A stretch of DNA of 64,000 nt from Duganella sp. Root336D2 (GTDB lineage: Bacteria; Pseudomonadota; Gammaproteobacteria; Burkholderiales; Burkholderiaceae_D): assembly GCF_001425005.1 (NCBI RefSeq), contig NZ_LMDB01000001.1, forward strand, positions 374,393-438,392. The letters run 5' to 3'. Under the pieces are notes generated by a model. It was not told the DNA's origin, made no database searches, and saw only the letters and a program-made list of their open reading frames with translations. The first letter of the stretch is position 1, and each line of letters starts with the position of its first letter. Positions 47,635-57,261 of this stretch are shown one piece after another. The translations under genes and the position numbers were made by a program.

Positions 47635-48460
47635 GCAAATCCACCAGCCGTGGCAGGACTTCCTGCGCCGGCAATTCCAGTTTCAGGGAAAGCAGGTCGT
47701 CGGCGCGGGTTTTACCCGCGTTGACGGCTGCAATCGGTTTGCCCGAAGCCGCCGCCATGCGGCAAAAGCGGTAGCCCGAAAACACCATCAGGGAAGAACC
47801 GACCACCAGCAGCGCGTCGGCGGCCTCCATTTCAGCCAGCGCCTGCATGGTGCGCGCGGGCGGCACGTTATCTCCAAAGAAAACCACGTCAGGCATCAGC
47901 ACGCCCCCGCAGGCCGCACATGCCGGCGCATTGAATCCATCTAGCGCATCCGGCTCGATCGCCGCATCGCCATCCGGCAGCGGCTGGGCCAGCAAGTTCG
48001 CCAATTCCGGATTGTCGCGCTCAAGTTGCGGCTGCAGGCTCGCGCGCGAGTAGCGCGCCTGGCATTCAAGGCAGATCACGTGGTGCAGGTTACCGTGCAA
48101 TTCAATCAGGCGCTTGCTGCCGGCGCGCTGGTGCAGGCCATCCACGTTCTGCGTAATCACGCTGTGTACGTGGCCGCAAGCTTCCAGCTCGGAGATGGCG
48201 CGGTGACCGGCATTCGGCTCGGCGTGCGATACCGTGGGCCAGCCCACCATGCTGCGCGCCCAGTAGCGGCGCCTGACCGCCTCGTTCCGGCGGAATTCCG
48301 GGCCCTGGATCGGCGTACGGCCGCGCCGAACGCCATCCTTGTCCCGGTAGCCGGGAATGCCCGAAGCAGTACTCAGTCCCGCACCGGTGAGGACCAGCAC
48401 GCGGCTGTGGCGCGCCAGGAAGCGCGCCAGCTCAACTTCATCCGGCTGCGACGCATCCAT
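47615..48460 (-). CDS. Sir2-family NAD-dependent protein deacetylase
   Basis: 281 residues. The NAD-binding motif LTGAGLSTASGIPGYRD, the catalytic His in QNVDGLHQRAGSKRLIELHG, and a Cys4 zinc site (CLEC...CAAC) are present, so it is catalytically complete. It removes acyl groups from lysines in the cytoplasm. The start at 48460 (MDASQPDEV) lies inside the end of the DUF1272 gene, so it is coupled to it. Earlier starts are not supported. Confidence 0.9.
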   Translation of the reverse strand: MDASQPDEVELARFLARHSRVLVLTGAGLSTASGIPGYRDKDGVRRGRTPIQGPEFRRNEAVRRRYWARSMVGWPTVSHAEPNAGHRAISELEACGHVHSVITQNVDGLHQRAGSKRLIELHGNLHHVICLECQARYSRASLQPQLERDNPELANLLAQPLPDGDAAIEPDALDGFNAPACAACGGVLMPDVVFFGDNVPPARTMQALAEMEAADALLVVGSSLMVFSGYRFCRMAAASGKPIAAVNAGKTRADDLLSLKLELPAQEVLPRLVDLLSVPTA

Positions 48461-48686
48461 TTGGCTTGAAGATACGTTCGGTCGATGCCGGGTATTTCTC
48501 CAGCTTCGCAGCAGCACGGGTTGGCCGCGCAGCGAAGTCGCCGCCGCAGTTCGGGCATTTGCCATGCAGCTTATCATTCGCGCAATCGGCGCAGAAGGTG
48601 CATTCGAATGAGCAGATCAAGGCGTCTTGCGCACCAGGCGGCAAGTCCTTGTTACAGCATTCGCAGTTGGGGCGCATTTGCAGCAT
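48438..48686 (-). CDS. DUF1272-domain small zinc-ribbon protein
   Basis: 82 residues with the DUF1272 pattern MLQMRPNCECCNKDLPP, then ICSFECTFCADCAND and KCPNCGGDF. Seven or more Cys form probable zinc-ribbon sites. Its function is unknown. It overlaps the sirtuin gene by 23 bases and starts 12 bases after the preceding gene. Confidence 0.85.
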   Translation of the reverse strand: MLQMRPNCECCNKDLPPGAQDALICSFECTFCADCANDKLHGKCPNCGGDFAARPTRAAAKLEKYPASTERIFKPNGCVAAG

Positions 48687-48698
48687 GTCGAGGTTCCT

Positions 48699-49772
48699 TT
48701 ATTGATTTCGGTAGCTGATTGCGTTCAGCAAAGCGCTGGTGGTGTCGATATCGGCCAGCGCTTCATTCGTCGCGCGGGCAAAGCTGCGCTCGCGGATGCG
48801 GGCCAGGCGCTCGAGCAATTCCTGCTTCGGCAGGCGCGATTGTGCGATCGCGGAAGGGTCGACGCCCGCATAGTGGCCGCCGTTTGCTTCCAGCACCTCC
48901 AGCTGGCGACGTACTTCAGCGTCCGGCAAAATACCCTTGCCTGCCTGGGGCGCCGGCGGCTGCGCCAGTTGCAGGCGCATGGGGGTAAAGAACTGCACAG
49001 CCTCTTTCGACAGCCCCTGCGGTTTAAGCGCCAGCAGCGCCTCGCGGCCCTGCGGGCCGCCGGCCCGCACCAGGAAGTTCACGGCACGCGTGAAGATCTC
49101 CATGTCGGCGCTTTGCAGCAGCAGTTCAACGGCCGGCACGCTCGCCGGCGAGCCGACAAGCTGCAGCACGTCCAGTACCGGCTTCGCGACTGCCGGATCG
49201 CGCAGCTGCGCGGCAAGATGGCGTTCGCCCGCCGCGCCGAAGCGGCCATACAGCAAGGCGCGCACACCCGTTTCGTCGATGGTGCTGCCTTGCTGCGGCA
49301 GCGGAATGCTCACATCCTTGCGCAGGAAAGCGCGGTCGACCTGGGGCAGCAGCCGCGTATCACGGCTTGCCGCGGCAGCGTGCATCAGGCGGAACAGCTG
49401 CGGGCCGTCGAGGGCTGCATCAGGATTGATGGCCAATGCGGCCTGCACGGCAAACGGCTTGTCGGATTCGGTACCGTAGGCGGCCAGGAAACAGGCGGCG
49501 TCCAGCAGCAGTTGCTGGCTCGGACGCGGCGAGCGCAGTTCGGCAGCAAGCTCGCGGCGCAGCAGCGGGACGGCGTCCTCGCGAAAATCGCCAAAGAAGC
49601 GCCAGGCGGCATCCAACTCGCGGCGCTGGGCGCCGGCAGCGGAAGCGTTGGCGGCAACAGGCATGGCGCGGATCTGGGCGATGCGGGCGGTAATGGCGGC
49701 ATCGGTCGCCGCATCGCCCGCCTGTGCGGACAGTGCTGTCGACGCCAGTAAAGCCGCGAGAAGCCGCCTCAT
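48699..49772 (-). CDS. Secreted alpha-helical protein of unknown function
   Basis: 357 residues; start at 49772 (MRRLLAALLASTALSAQAGD) gives a clean signal peptide. The rest is rich in Ala, Leu and Arg and looks all-helical, with paired-helix blocks (LLYGRFGAAGERHLAAQL, VLQLVGSPASVPAVELLL) suggestive of HEAT-like repeats. No family is named with confidence. The start overlaps the upstream DUF4259 gene by four bases, and DUF1272 follows 12 bases later, so it belongs to a four-gene operon ending with the sirtuin. Confidence 0.7.
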   Translation of the reverse strand: MRRLLAALLASTALSAQAGDAATDAAITARIAQIRAMPVAANASAAGAQRRELDAAWRFFGDFREDAVPLLRRELAAELRSPRPSQQLLLDAACFLAAYGTESDKPFAVQAALAINPDAALDGPQLFRLMHAAAASRDTRLLPQVDRAFLRKDVSIPLPQQGSTIDETGVRALLYGRFGAAGERHLAAQLRDPAVAKPVLDVLQLVGSPASVPAVELLLQSADMEIFTRAVNFLVRAGGPQGREALLALKPQGLSKEAVQFFTPMRLQLAQPPAPQAGKGILPDAEVRRQLEVLEANGGHYAGVDPSAIAQSRLPKQELLERLARIRERSFARATNEALADIDTTSALLNAISYRNQ

Positions 49773-50191
49773 GCCGACAACCTGCGCTGCAGGTCGGTCA
49801 CTGTGGTGCGCCAGTCCTCGAAGTGCTCGCTGTCTTCCCACAGTTCACGCAGCTCGGAAGCTTCGGACAGCACCAGTGCCAGCACGCGCTGCGCCTTGTC
49901 GGCGATATCGGCGCGCGGCTTGCTCAGTTTCGCCTGCACCTCGGTGACCCATTCATCGACGCGCGCGGAGTCTTCGTCCCTGGTTCCGCCCTTGCCCTGC
50001 AGGCGCGACCAGGTTTCCACCGCAGCCAGCGCCTCGGCGCCGAACGGAGCCTCCAGGTACTCGGTGGTCTCCGCCTGCAACACGTTGTTCAACGTGTCCT
50101 CGATAAAATAGAGGTCCCTTGATTCCTGCAGATCCTCCACCCAATCCTGCGCGAAATCATTGCCAAACGGTCCAACAGCCCAGGTTCCCAA
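49769..50191 (-). CDS. DUF4259-domain protein
   Basis: 140 residues starting at a TTG (50191) with a perfect AGGAGG five bases upstream; the family motif GTWAVGPFGNDFAQDWVEDL begins at once. DUF4259 proteins are small, acidic and cytoplasmic with no known activity. ATGs further upstream have no ribosome site. It opens an operon: DUF4259, secreted helical protein, DUF1272, sirtuin. Confidence 0.8.
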   Translation of the reverse strand: MGTWAVGPFGNDFAQDWVEDLQESRDLYFIEDTLNNVLQAETTEYLEAPFGAEALAAVETWSRLQGKGGTRDEDSARVDEWVTEVQAKLSKPRADIADKAQRVLALVLSEASELRELWEDSEHFEDWRTTVTDLQRRLSA

Positions 50192-50240
50192 TTGCGCCTC
50201 CTGATCGATATAAGGCCGCATTGTACGCAATTACTGCCCA

Positions 50241-50344
50241 GCTCGTGTCCCACCATGGGGTCACACCCGTTTCGGGACACGGCCTCAGGCGCATTGTGCA
50301 TGAGCTCGTGTCCCATTTCGGGTGTGACCCCAGGGTGTGACACG
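50241..50344. repeat. Paired 42-base palindromic repeat, copy 1
   Basis: Two 42-base units (50241-50282 and 50303-50344), each starting gctcgtgtccca and ending gacacgg. The inner GGGGTCACACCC of the first is inverted (GGGTGTGACCCC) in the second. The same pair layout occurs at 58685-58790. Resembles REP/BIME-type intergenic elements. Confidence 0.75.
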
Positions 50345-50357
50345 GACTCAGGCGTAG

Positions 50358-51278
50358 TTATTTCTGGGTCTTGACGACCTGCAGGGCGGTGGCGATCAGG
50401 CTGCTCATGTCGCCGACGTTGGCGGGGACGATCAGGCTGTTGTTGGTCTTGGCCAGCTGGCCGAAGGCGTCCACGTATTGCTCGGCCACTTTCAGGTTCA
50501 TTGCCGCTTCGCCGCCCGGCTGCCCGATCGCTTGGCCGACTTGCTTCAGCGCGCCAGATGTCGCTTCCGCAATCGCGAGGATGGCGGCGGCTTCGCCCTG
50601 GGCGCGGTTGATGGCGGCTTGCTTGTCGCCTTCGGAGCGGGCAATCGCTGCTTCGCGTTCGCCGGTGGCGATGTTGATCTGCTCTTGCTTGCGCCCTTCG
50701 GAGGCGGCAATCAGCGCGCGCTTGCCGCGTTCCGCGGTGATCTGGGCCTGCATGGCGTGCAGAATTTCCTGCGGCGGCGTCAGGTCCTTGATCTCGTAGC
50801 GCAGCACCTTCACGCCCCAATTGGCGGCCGATTCGTCGATCGCGTTCACCACCGTGGTGTTGATGTGGTCGCGCTCTTCGAAGGTCTTGTCCAGCTCCAT
50901 GCGGCCGATCACCGAACGCAGCGTGGTCTGCGCCAATTGCGTGATCGCGGCGACGTAGTTCGTCGAGCCGTATGAGGCGCGCATCGCATCGGTCACCTGG
51001 AAGTACAGGATGCCGTCCACCTGCAGCTGCGTATTGTCCTTGGTGATGCAGACCTGCGATGGCACGTCCAGCGGGATCTCTTTCAGCACGTGCTTATAGG
51101 CGATGCGGTCGATGAACGGCACCACGATATTCAGGCCGGGACCCAGCGTCGCGTGGTATTTGCCAAGCCTTTCCACCACCCAGGCGTGCTGCTGCGGCAC
51201 CACGTTGATGGTCTTGAAGACAAACACCAGCGCGACCATGAAGATGACCAGCGTGACCGTACCAAAACTTATTTCCAT
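50358..51278 (-). CDS. SPFH/Band 7 membrane protein (stomatin/QmcA-like)
   Basis: 306 residues. An N-terminal membrane helix (LVIFMVALVFVFKTINVVP) is followed by a Band-7 domain (WVVERLGKYHATLGPGLNIV, VDGILYFQVTDAMRASYGS) and a coiled coil (ITAERGKRALIAASEGRKQE). Such proteins form large oligomeric membrane microdomains and help protein quality control. It pairs with the NfeD gene 13 bases upstream, a conserved combination. Confidence 0.92.
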   Translation of the reverse strand: MEISFGTVTLVIFMVALVFVFKTINVVPQQHAWVVERLGKYHATLGPGLNIVVPFIDRIAYKHVLKEIPLDVPSQVCITKDNTQLQVDGILYFQVTDAMRASYGSTNYVAAITQLAQTTLRSVIGRMELDKTFEERDHINTTVVNAIDESAANWGVKVLRYEIKDLTPPQEILHAMQAQITAERGKRALIAASEGRKQEQINIATGEREAAIARSEGDKQAAINRAQGEAAAILAIAEATSGALKQVGQAIGQPGGEAAMNLKVAEQYVDAFGQLAKTNNSLIVPANVGDMSSLIATALQVVKTQK

Positions 51279-51290
51279 TACTTCTCCTTG

Positions 51291-51710
51291 TTATGCGCCG
51301 ACGATCAGCCGGCTGCCGCGAATCTCGCGAATCCGAAATACACCTGGCGCAGCGGGTTCGCCCGGCGCCAGTTCGACGTCCCACAGGGCGCCGCGATACA
51401 TGACGCGCGCGACACCGTCCTGCCAGGCCGGCACGTTGACGCTCTGGCCGATATCCAGGTTGACGTCCGGGTTGGCCGAAGCCGGCGGCTGCGTGGCCCT
51501 GCCAAAACGGCTGCGGCGCAGCAGAACCGTCGCGATGGCGGCCACGATGGCTGCCACCAGCATCTGGCCCGGCATGTCGACACGCGCCAGCGAAGTCAAT
51601 GCGCCCGCCCCCATGCCAATGGCGATCATCAGCAAATAAAACGTGCCGCTAAACAGTTCGAGGGTGACCAGCACGCCTGCGCCAATCGCCCACAACATCC
51701 AGTCAGCCAT
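51291..51710 (-). CDS. NfeD family membrane protein
   Basis: 139 residues: three or so membrane helices (LWAIGAGVLVTLELFSGTFY onwards) followed by a soluble OB-fold domain (ARVMYRGALWDVELAPGEPA). It is the short NfeD type that partners SPFH proteins. GGAGG precedes the start at 51710. It is transcribed with the SPFH gene. Confidence 0.9.
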   Translation of the reverse strand: MADWMLWAIGAGVLVTLELFSGTFYLLMIAIGMGAGALTSLARVDMPGQMLVAAIVAAIATVLLRRSRFGRATQPPASANPDVNLDIGQSVNVPAWQDGVARVMYRGALWDVELAPGEPAAPGVFRIREIRGSRLIVGA

Positions 51711-51726
51711 CACAACCTCCAAAAGT

Positions 51727-51779
51727 AAAAAACCCCCGCCGCCGATAAGGCCACGGGGGTTCAAGCCGCTTATCGGCGG
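51727..51779 (-). terminator. ppsA terminator with overlapping alternative hairpin
   Basis: On the minus strand AACCCCCG/CGGGGGTT (51731-51738 with 51754-51761) is followed by TTTTTAC and acts as terminator. A second, 11-base-pair perfect stem (51739-51749 with 51769-51779) uses the terminator loop, so the two cannot easily form together. Confidence 0.75.
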
Positions 51780-51780
51780 T

Positions 51781-54207
51781 TTATTGTTGCATTTCTGCCA
51801 GCTTCTGCCAAGTGTCGATGACCGAGTCGGGATTCAGGGACATGGTCTCGATACCCTGCTGCATCAGCCATACGGCCAGTTCCGGATGGTCGGAGGGACC
51901 CTGGCCGCAGATACCGATGTACTTGTTCAGCTTGATGCAGGCCGAAATGGCCATGCTCAGCAGCGCGCGCACCGCAGGATCGCGTTCGTCGAAGTCGGCT
52001 GCCAGCAGCTCCATGCCGGAGTCGCGGTCCAGGCCCAGAGTCAGCTGGGTCAGGTCGTTGGAACCGATCGAGAAGCCGTCGAAGTGCTCCAGGAACTGCT
52101 CTGCCAGCACGGCATTGGAAGGCACTTCGCACATCATGATGACGCGCAGGCCGTTTTCGCCGCGTTTCAGGCCGTTCTTGGCCAGCAGGCCGACCACTTT
52201 TTCCGCCTGGCCCAGGGTGCGCACGAATGGCACCATGATTTCGACGTTGGTCAGGCCCATCTCTTCACGCACGCGCTTCATGGCGACGCATTCCATTTCG
52301 AATGCAGCAGCGAAGTCCGCCGACAGGTAGCGCGCTGCGCCGCGGAAGCCCAGCATCGGGTTTTCTTCGTCCGGCTCGTAGCGCGAACCGCCGATCAGCT
52401 TCTTGTACTCGTTCGACTTGAAGTCGGACATGCGCACGATGACTTTCTTCGGCCAGAACGCGGCGGCGATGGTGGCGATGCCTTCCGCCAGCTTGTCGAT
52501 GTAGAACTGCTTCGGCGAAGCGTGGCCGCGTGCGACCGATTCCACCGCCTTCTTCAGGTCGGCGTCGATGTTCGGGTATTCCAGGATCGCTTTCGGGTGC
52601 ACACCAATATTGTTATTGATGATGAACTCGAGGCGGGCCAGGCCTACGCCGTTGTTCGGCACGGACTGAAAGTCGAAGGCCAGCTGCGGGTTGCCCACGT
52701 TCAGCATGATCTTGGTCTTCAGCGGCGGCAGTTCGCCGCGCTGGACTTCGGAAATCTCGGTTTCCAGCAGGCCGTCGTAGATCTTGCCTTCGTCGCCTTC
52801 GGCGCAGGATACGGTCACGAAGTTGCCGTCTTTCAGCACGTCGGTCGCGTCGCCGCAGCCCACGACAGCTGGCACGCCCAGTTCACGCGCGATGATCGCC
52901 GCGTGGCAGGTGCGGCCGCCGCGGTTGGTGACGATGGCGGAAGCGCGCTTCATCACCGGTTCCCAGTTAGGGTCGGTCATGTCGGCCACCAGCACGTCGC
53001 CTGGCTGCACGCGTTCCATTTCGCTCGGGTCGCTGATCACGCGCACAGGGCCGGCGCCGATCTTCTGGCCGATGGCGCGGCCGGAGGTCAGTACGGTGCC
53101 GCTCGACTTCAGTTTGAAGCGCTGCTGCGAGTCGGTGGCTTTCTGCTGCGACTTCACGGTTTCAGGACGTGCCTGCAGGATGTACAGCTTGCCGTCGCGG
53201 CCATCCTTGCCCCACTCGATGTCCATCGGACGGCCGTAGTGCTTCTCGATGATCATGGCGTACTTGGCCAGTTCGACGATTTCGGCGTCGACCAGCGAGT
53301 AGCGGTTGCGCATCTCGATCGGTACATCGACGGTCTTCACGGAGCGGCCGGCTTTGGCTTCGTTGGTGAATTCCATCTTGATCAGCTTGGAGCCGATATT
53401 GCGGCGGATCACGGCGGACTTGCCCTGCTCCAGCATCGGCTTGTGGACGTAGAATTCGTCCGGGTTCACGGCGCCCTGCACCACGGTTTCGCCCAGGCCA
53501 TAGGAGGAAGTGATGAAGACCACGTCCTTGAAGCCCGATTCGGTGTCGATGGTGAACATCACGCCCGATGCGCCCGTGTCGGAACGCACCATGCGCTGCA
53601 CGCCGGCCGACAGCGCCACTTCGGCGTGGGTGAAGCCTTTGTGCACGCGGTAGGAAATCGCGCGGTCGTTGTACAGGGATGCGAACACGTGCTTCATCGC
53701 TTCCAGCACGTTGTCGATGCCGACCACGTTCAGGAAGGATTCCTGCTGGCCCGCGAAGGATGCGTCAGGCAGGTCTTCCGCGGTGGCGGAGGAGCGCACG
53801 GCGAACGACACTTCAGTGCTGGAGTCCGCGACCAGCTTGTCGTAGAAGGCGCGGATATCGGCTTCCAGGCGTGGCTGGAACGGGGTGTCGATGATCCATT
53901 GGCGGATTTCCGCACCCGATGCGGCCAGGGCGCGCACGTCGTCGACGTTCAGGTGTTCAAGGCGGTCAGCGATGCGCTGGGCCAGCGATGGGCCACCGTC
54001 AACGCTGTGCGACAGGAAGTCGCGGAAGGCTTGGGCGGTGGTGGCGAAGCCGCCAGGCACCCGCACACCTGCACCGGCCAGCTGGGAGATCATCTCGCCC
54101 AGCGACGCGTTCTTGCCGCCGACGGATTCGACATCCGTCATGCGCAAAGTCTCGAACGAGGCAACGTACACCCCGTCGGATTGCTCCTTCAATGCTGCGT
54201 TAGTCAT
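51781..54207 (-). CDS. ppsA: Phosphoenolpyruvate synthase
   Basis: 808 residues. It makes PEP from pyruvate and ATP for gluconeogenesis. The N-terminal nucleotide-binding domain ([33 protein letters not shown]), the phospho-carrier His in [17 protein letters not shown] and the C-terminal PEP-binding barrel ([28 protein letters not shown]) are complete. It is divergent from its regulator ppsR, the usual betaproteobacterial layout. Confidence 0.97.
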   Translation of the reverse strand: MTNAALKEQSDGVYVASFETLRMTDVESVGGKNASLGEMISQLAGAGVRVPGGFATTAQAFRDFLSHSVDGGPSLAQRIADRLEHLNVDDVRALAASGAEIRQWIIDTPFQPRLEADIRAFYDKLVADSSTEVSFAVRSSATAEDLPDASFAGQQESFLNVVGIDNVLEAMKHVFASLYNDRAISYRVHKGFTHAEVALSAGVQRMVRSDTGASGVMFTIDTESGFKDVVFITSSYGLGETVVQGAVNPDEFYVHKPMLEQGKSAVIRRNIGSKLIKMEFTNEAKAGRSVKTVDVPIEMRNRYSLVDAEIVELAKYAMIIEKHYGRPMDIEWGKDGRDGKLYILQARPETVKSQQKATDSQQRFKLKSSGTVLTSGRAIGQKIGAGPVRVISDPSEMERVQPGDVLVADMTDPNWEPVMKRASAIVTNRGGRTCHAAIIARELGVPAVVGCGDATDVLKDGNFVTVSCAEGDEGKIYDGLLETEISEVQRGELPPLKTKIMLNVGNPQLAFDFQSVPNNGVGLARLEFIINNNIGVHPKAILEYPNIDADLKKAVESVARGHASPKQFYIDKLAEGIATIAAAFWPKKVIVRMSDFKSNEYKKLIGGSRYEPDEENPMLGFRGAARYLSADFAAAFEMECVAMKRVREEMGLTNVEIMVPFVRTLGQAEKVVGLLAKNGLKRGENGLRVIMMCEVPSNAVLAEQFLEHFDGFSIGSNDLTQLTLGLDRDSGMELLAADFDERDPAVRALLSMAISACIKLNKYIGICGQGPSDHPELAVWLMQQGIETMSLNPDSVIDTWQKLAEMQQ

Positions 54208-54362
54208 AAAGACACCTTTTTTTGATGATAAAAATCTTTACGCAGGCATGCTTGGCTTCGTTCTTGTCATTCTTGGCGCCGTGCAGCACAATCTTACCGT
54301 TGGCAAGCATTTTACAGCCTGCGCAGCAAATTGACGATTCATCCACTGGAAAAGCTCTTTTG

Positions 54363-55208
54363 ATGCCACAAGATCAACGTTTATTGCCGGCCTCTAGCCG
54401 CACCGTCTTTTTTGTCTCTGACGGCACGGGCATCACTGCCGAAACTTTCGGCCATTCGGTGCTGACGCAGTTCGACCTGCGCTTCCGCCAGATCCGCCTG
54501 CCCTTCATCGATACCTGCGACAAGGCTTATGATGCAGTGCGCAAAATTAATGAGGTTGCGGCTGAAGACGGCACCAAGCCTATCGTCTTTTCGACCCTGG
54601 TGAAGGCCGAGCTGTCGGACGTGATCCAGCGCGCCAATGCCATGCATATGGACCTGATCCAGACCTTCGTGGCGCCGCTGGAGCAGGAGCTGGGCGTGAA
54701 ATCGACCCACACCATCGGCCGCTCGCACAATGTGGTGGATAGCGAGGAGTACAAAAATCGTATCGAGGCGATCAACTTCTCGCTGGCGCACGACGATGGC
54801 CAATCGAACAAGAACCTGTCGTCGGCCGATGTGATCCTGGTCGGGGTCTCGCGCTCGGGCAAAACCCCTACGTCGCTGTACCTGGCCATGCAATACGGCG
54901 TAAAGGCGGCGAATTACCCCCTGATTCCAGACGATTTCGAGCGCGGCAAGCTGCCGTCGGCGCTGTATGCCTTCAAATCGAAGATTTTCGGCCTGAGCAT
55001 CGAGCCGCAGCGCCTGTCGGAGATCCGCAACGAGCGCCGCGCCGGCTCCAAATACGCTTCGCTGGAAAACTGCCGCTATGAGGTCAACGAGGCGGAAGCC
55101 ATGATGCGCCGTGAAGGCATCCGCTGGCTGTCCTCCACCACCAAGTCGATCGAAGAGATCTCGACCACCATCCTGCAGGAAATCAAGCCGAACCGCTCGG
55201 TTTATTAA
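54363..55208 (+). CDS. ppsR: PEP synthase regulatory protein (kinase/pyrophosphorylase)
   Basis: 281 residues from ATG 54363. The DUF299 family protein inactivates PpsA by ADP-dependent phosphorylation and reactivates it by phosphorolysis. The opening [16 protein letters not shown] and the P-loop [15 protein letters not shown] are diagnostic. It is divergent from ppsA with about 155 bases between. The end overlaps the convergent metallopeptidase gene by 26 bases. Confidence 0.95.
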   Translation: MPQDQRLLPASSRTVFFVSDGTGITAETFGHSVLTQFDLRFRQIRLPFIDTCDKAYDAVRKINEVAAEDGTKPIVFSTLVKAELSDVIQRANAMHMDLIQTFVAPLEQELGVKSTHTIGRSHNVVDSEEYKNRIEAINFSLAHDDGQSNKNLSSADVILVGVSRSGKTPTSLYLAMQYGVKAANYPLIPDDFERGKLPSALYAFKSKIFGLSIEPQRLSEIRNERRAGSKYASLENCRYEVNEAEAMMRREGIRWLSSTTKSIEEISTTILQEIKPNRSVY

Positions 55209-56034
55209 GGATTTCCGCCCGCATCGCCTGCTGGAATTCGCCCCATAAGGTTTCCAGCGGGCGTCCGTAGGCTCCGCTCACCGCCCCCGCAAACGCCTCG
55301 CCGCGGCCGACCGCCGCCAGCAGGCGTTTGAACGCTGCCGGGTCTTTGTCGTCCATCCAGCCCACCAGCATGGAAGCCTGCCGGTAGTACATGGCGTGCG
55401 ACAGGCCGTAGCTTGTTGCCTGCTTCGGCGCAAGCAGCGACCCGTCATCCTCCGGCACCATGTGGCGGCCATGGACGAAGGCATGGACCGCGTCCTCGCG
55501 CGTCACCGCGCCTGTGCCGCCGCCGGCCGAAATATAGGTCGGCAAGCCTTCCCAGAACCAGTTGGGCAGCTTGCCGATGCCGGCCGTTCCGATGCGTTGC
55601 ACCAGGTGCAGGTGCGCCAGTTCGTGCGTCACAATGGCGGCCATGCGCCCGGCTGGCCAGGACAGCATCTTCGGCGCGAGGTGCACATCGCCCAGCACCA
55701 CCACGCCCGCCGCGCGCGGGGCCACCGCGCCGTAGCGTGAAAAGCTGTCGTCGCTGGCATATACATTGACACGCACCGGGGCCGCGTAGGCCATGCCGAA
55801 CGCCTGCTCGTCATACGCGATGGCGGCCGGCAGCAGCGGCGCGACGGCAGCGCCGAAGGCCTCGGCGCCCGGTTCGCACCAGATATGTGGATCAGGGGTG
55901 CATTGCGTGAAGTGCGCTTTGCTGGCGAGCCAGGCTCGCGCACCATAGAAGCTCATCTGGCCAACTGGCGTAAAGAAGCCGGCTGCCGGCAAGGCGACTG
56001 CAATAAGCAGTCCTGCAATCCATCGTTTTTTCAT
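55183..56034 (-). CDS. Secreted zinc metallopeptidase-like protein
   Basis: 283 residues with signal peptide or N-terminal anchor ([17 protein letters not shown]). The zinc motif HELAHLHLV and a downstream [11 protein letters not shown] with Glu as a possible third ligand place it in the gluzincin (peptidase MA) group. It is probably a periplasmic protease; its substrate is unknown. The start overlaps the stop of the REC-EAL gene by one base, so it is co-translated with it. Confidence 0.8.
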   Translation of the reverse strand: MKKRWIAGLLIAVALPAAGFFTPVGQMSFYGARAWLASKAHFTQCTPDPHIWCEPGAEAFGAAVAPLLPAAIAYDEQAFGMAYAAPVRVNVYASDDSFSRYGAVAPRAAGVVVLGDVHLAPKMLSWPAGRMAAIVTHELAHLHLVQRIGTAGIGKLPNWFWEGLPTYISAGGGTGAVTREDAVHAFVHGRHMVPEDDGSLLAPKQATSYGLSHAMYYRQASMLVGWMDDKDPAAFKRLLAAVGRGEAFAGAVSGAYGRPLETLWGEFQQAMRAEILNKPSGSA

Positions 56035-57233
56035 CAGAAGAAGCTTTTCCAGTCGTGGAGCCAGTCCGGAATATCGGCTACCGGCATTGGGTTGGCGATA
56101 TAAAAGCCCTGGGCATAGCTGCAGCCCAGGCTTTGCAGGAAGTCCCAATCCGCCCTCGTTTCGACACCGACGGCGCAAGCGTGCCGGGACAGGCTGCGCG
56201 CCAGCCCGAGGAAGGACTTCAGCACGGTGCCGATGGGCCGCTTGCGCGAGGCGCCGTCGACGAAACTGGGATCGATTTTCAGTTCCGAGAACGGAATCGC
56301 GGCCAGCAGTTGCAGGTTGGAGCGCCCGGTCCCGTAATCGTCGATCGCCAGGCCGAATCCCATCATGCGCAGGCGCAGCAAGCGCTCCAGGAAGTGCGGA
56401 TTGGTGGTCAGTACCGAAGCTTCCGTGATTTCGAAGGTAACGTAATCGGACAGGATGCGATGGCGCTCGAGGCAAGCGGTGATCTGGGCGATGAATTGCG
56501 GATGCGCCAGCGTACCCGGATCCACATTGACCGAGAACGAAATCGGGATGCCCTTGTCGTGCAGGCTGCGGCAGGCCGCAACCGACTTCTCGATCATGCA
56601 CCAGTCGAGGAAATCGATGCGCCGCACGCTTTCCAGCACCGGCACGAATGCCGAAGGGCCCAGCACGCCATATTCGGGGTGGCGCCAGCGGGCGAACATT
56701 TCCAGCCCTATTACAGCACCGGTTTCCAGCTCGATCTCGGGCTGGGCGAAGGGATCGAACTGCCGTTCCCGCAGCCCGTGCTCCACTTCGGCAAAGGTGA
56801 ATTCAGGGTGCTGCGGGCCGGGCTCCGGCTCGCCGCAAGGTTCCCGGTAGTTGGCAATCAGTTCCTGCAGCCTGGCCGAGGCGATGGCCTTGATCGAACT
56901 GCCAAGGATGTCAAGCCCGTAAGCCTCGGCCATGGTTTCGACCGAGAACAGCACATCGGCGCTTTCCGAAGCCAGGATGATGATGCCTGCGCGGCAGTCG
57001 ATTTCCGCCAGCCGCCGGATCACTTCCAGCCCGTCCATGCCAGGCAGCGTCAGGTCCATCAGGGCGATGTTGACGGGAGGGTTCAGGCCTATTTCAAGCA
57101 AGCGCAGCGCGCCCAGGCCATCGGATGCCGGCGTGACGTGCTGGGCGCCCAGGTGGCGCAGCATGCCGACCAATAGCTCACGCTGGACGGGTTCGCCTTC
57201 GGCGACCAGGAAGTGCAAGCTTGCAATTTCCAT
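56034..57233 (-). CDS. Response regulator with EAL domain
   Basis: 399 residues. The receiver domain carries Asp in NIALMDLTLPGMDGLEV. The EAL domain has a changed signature GLEMFARWRHPEYG in place of EALLRW, AIDDYGTGRSNLQLL, and LKIDPSFV, but the catalytic-loop AEGVE is altered to AVGVE. Some metal and c-di-GMP residues remain, so activity is uncertain; it may be a weak phosphodiesterase or a c-di-GMP sensor. A TTG at 57242 is an alternative start. Confidence 0.83.
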   Translation of the reverse strand: MEIASLHFLVAEGEPVQRELLVGMLRHLGAQHVTPASDGLGALRLLEIGLNPPVNIALMDLTLPGMDGLEVIRRLAEIDCRAGIIILASESADVLFSVETMAEAYGLDILGSSIKAIASARLQELIANYREPCGEPEPGPQHPEFTFAEVEHGLRERQFDPFAQPEIELETGAVIGLEMFARWRHPEYGVLGPSAFVPVLESVRRIDFLDWCMIEKSVAACRSLHDKGIPISFSVNVDPGTLAHPQFIAQITACLERHRILSDYVTFEITEASVLTTNPHFLERLLRLRMMGFGLAIDDYGTGRSNLQLLAAIPFSELKIDPSFVDGASRKRPIGTVLKSFLGLARSLSRHACAVGVETRADWDFLQSLGCSYAQGFYIANPMPVADIPDWLHDWKSFF

Positions 57234-57261
57234 AACGCCCAATCCAGCTTGGTTAGTTTTA

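Noticed and set aside
50089..50820. Minus-strand frame across the palindromic repeat and the SPFH gene end
   Set aside because: It reads through the repeat units in an Arg-rich frame and has no domain; the SPFH gene lies in another frame.
51643..54225. Open frame of 860 codons opposite ppsA
   Set aside because: Shadow of ppsA with the typical reversed-codon composition; no recognisable protein.
55183..56601. Metallopeptidase frame extended upstream into the EAL gene
   Set aside because: The extension is an Arg/Pro-rich shadow of the EAL domain; a signal peptide starts at 56034.
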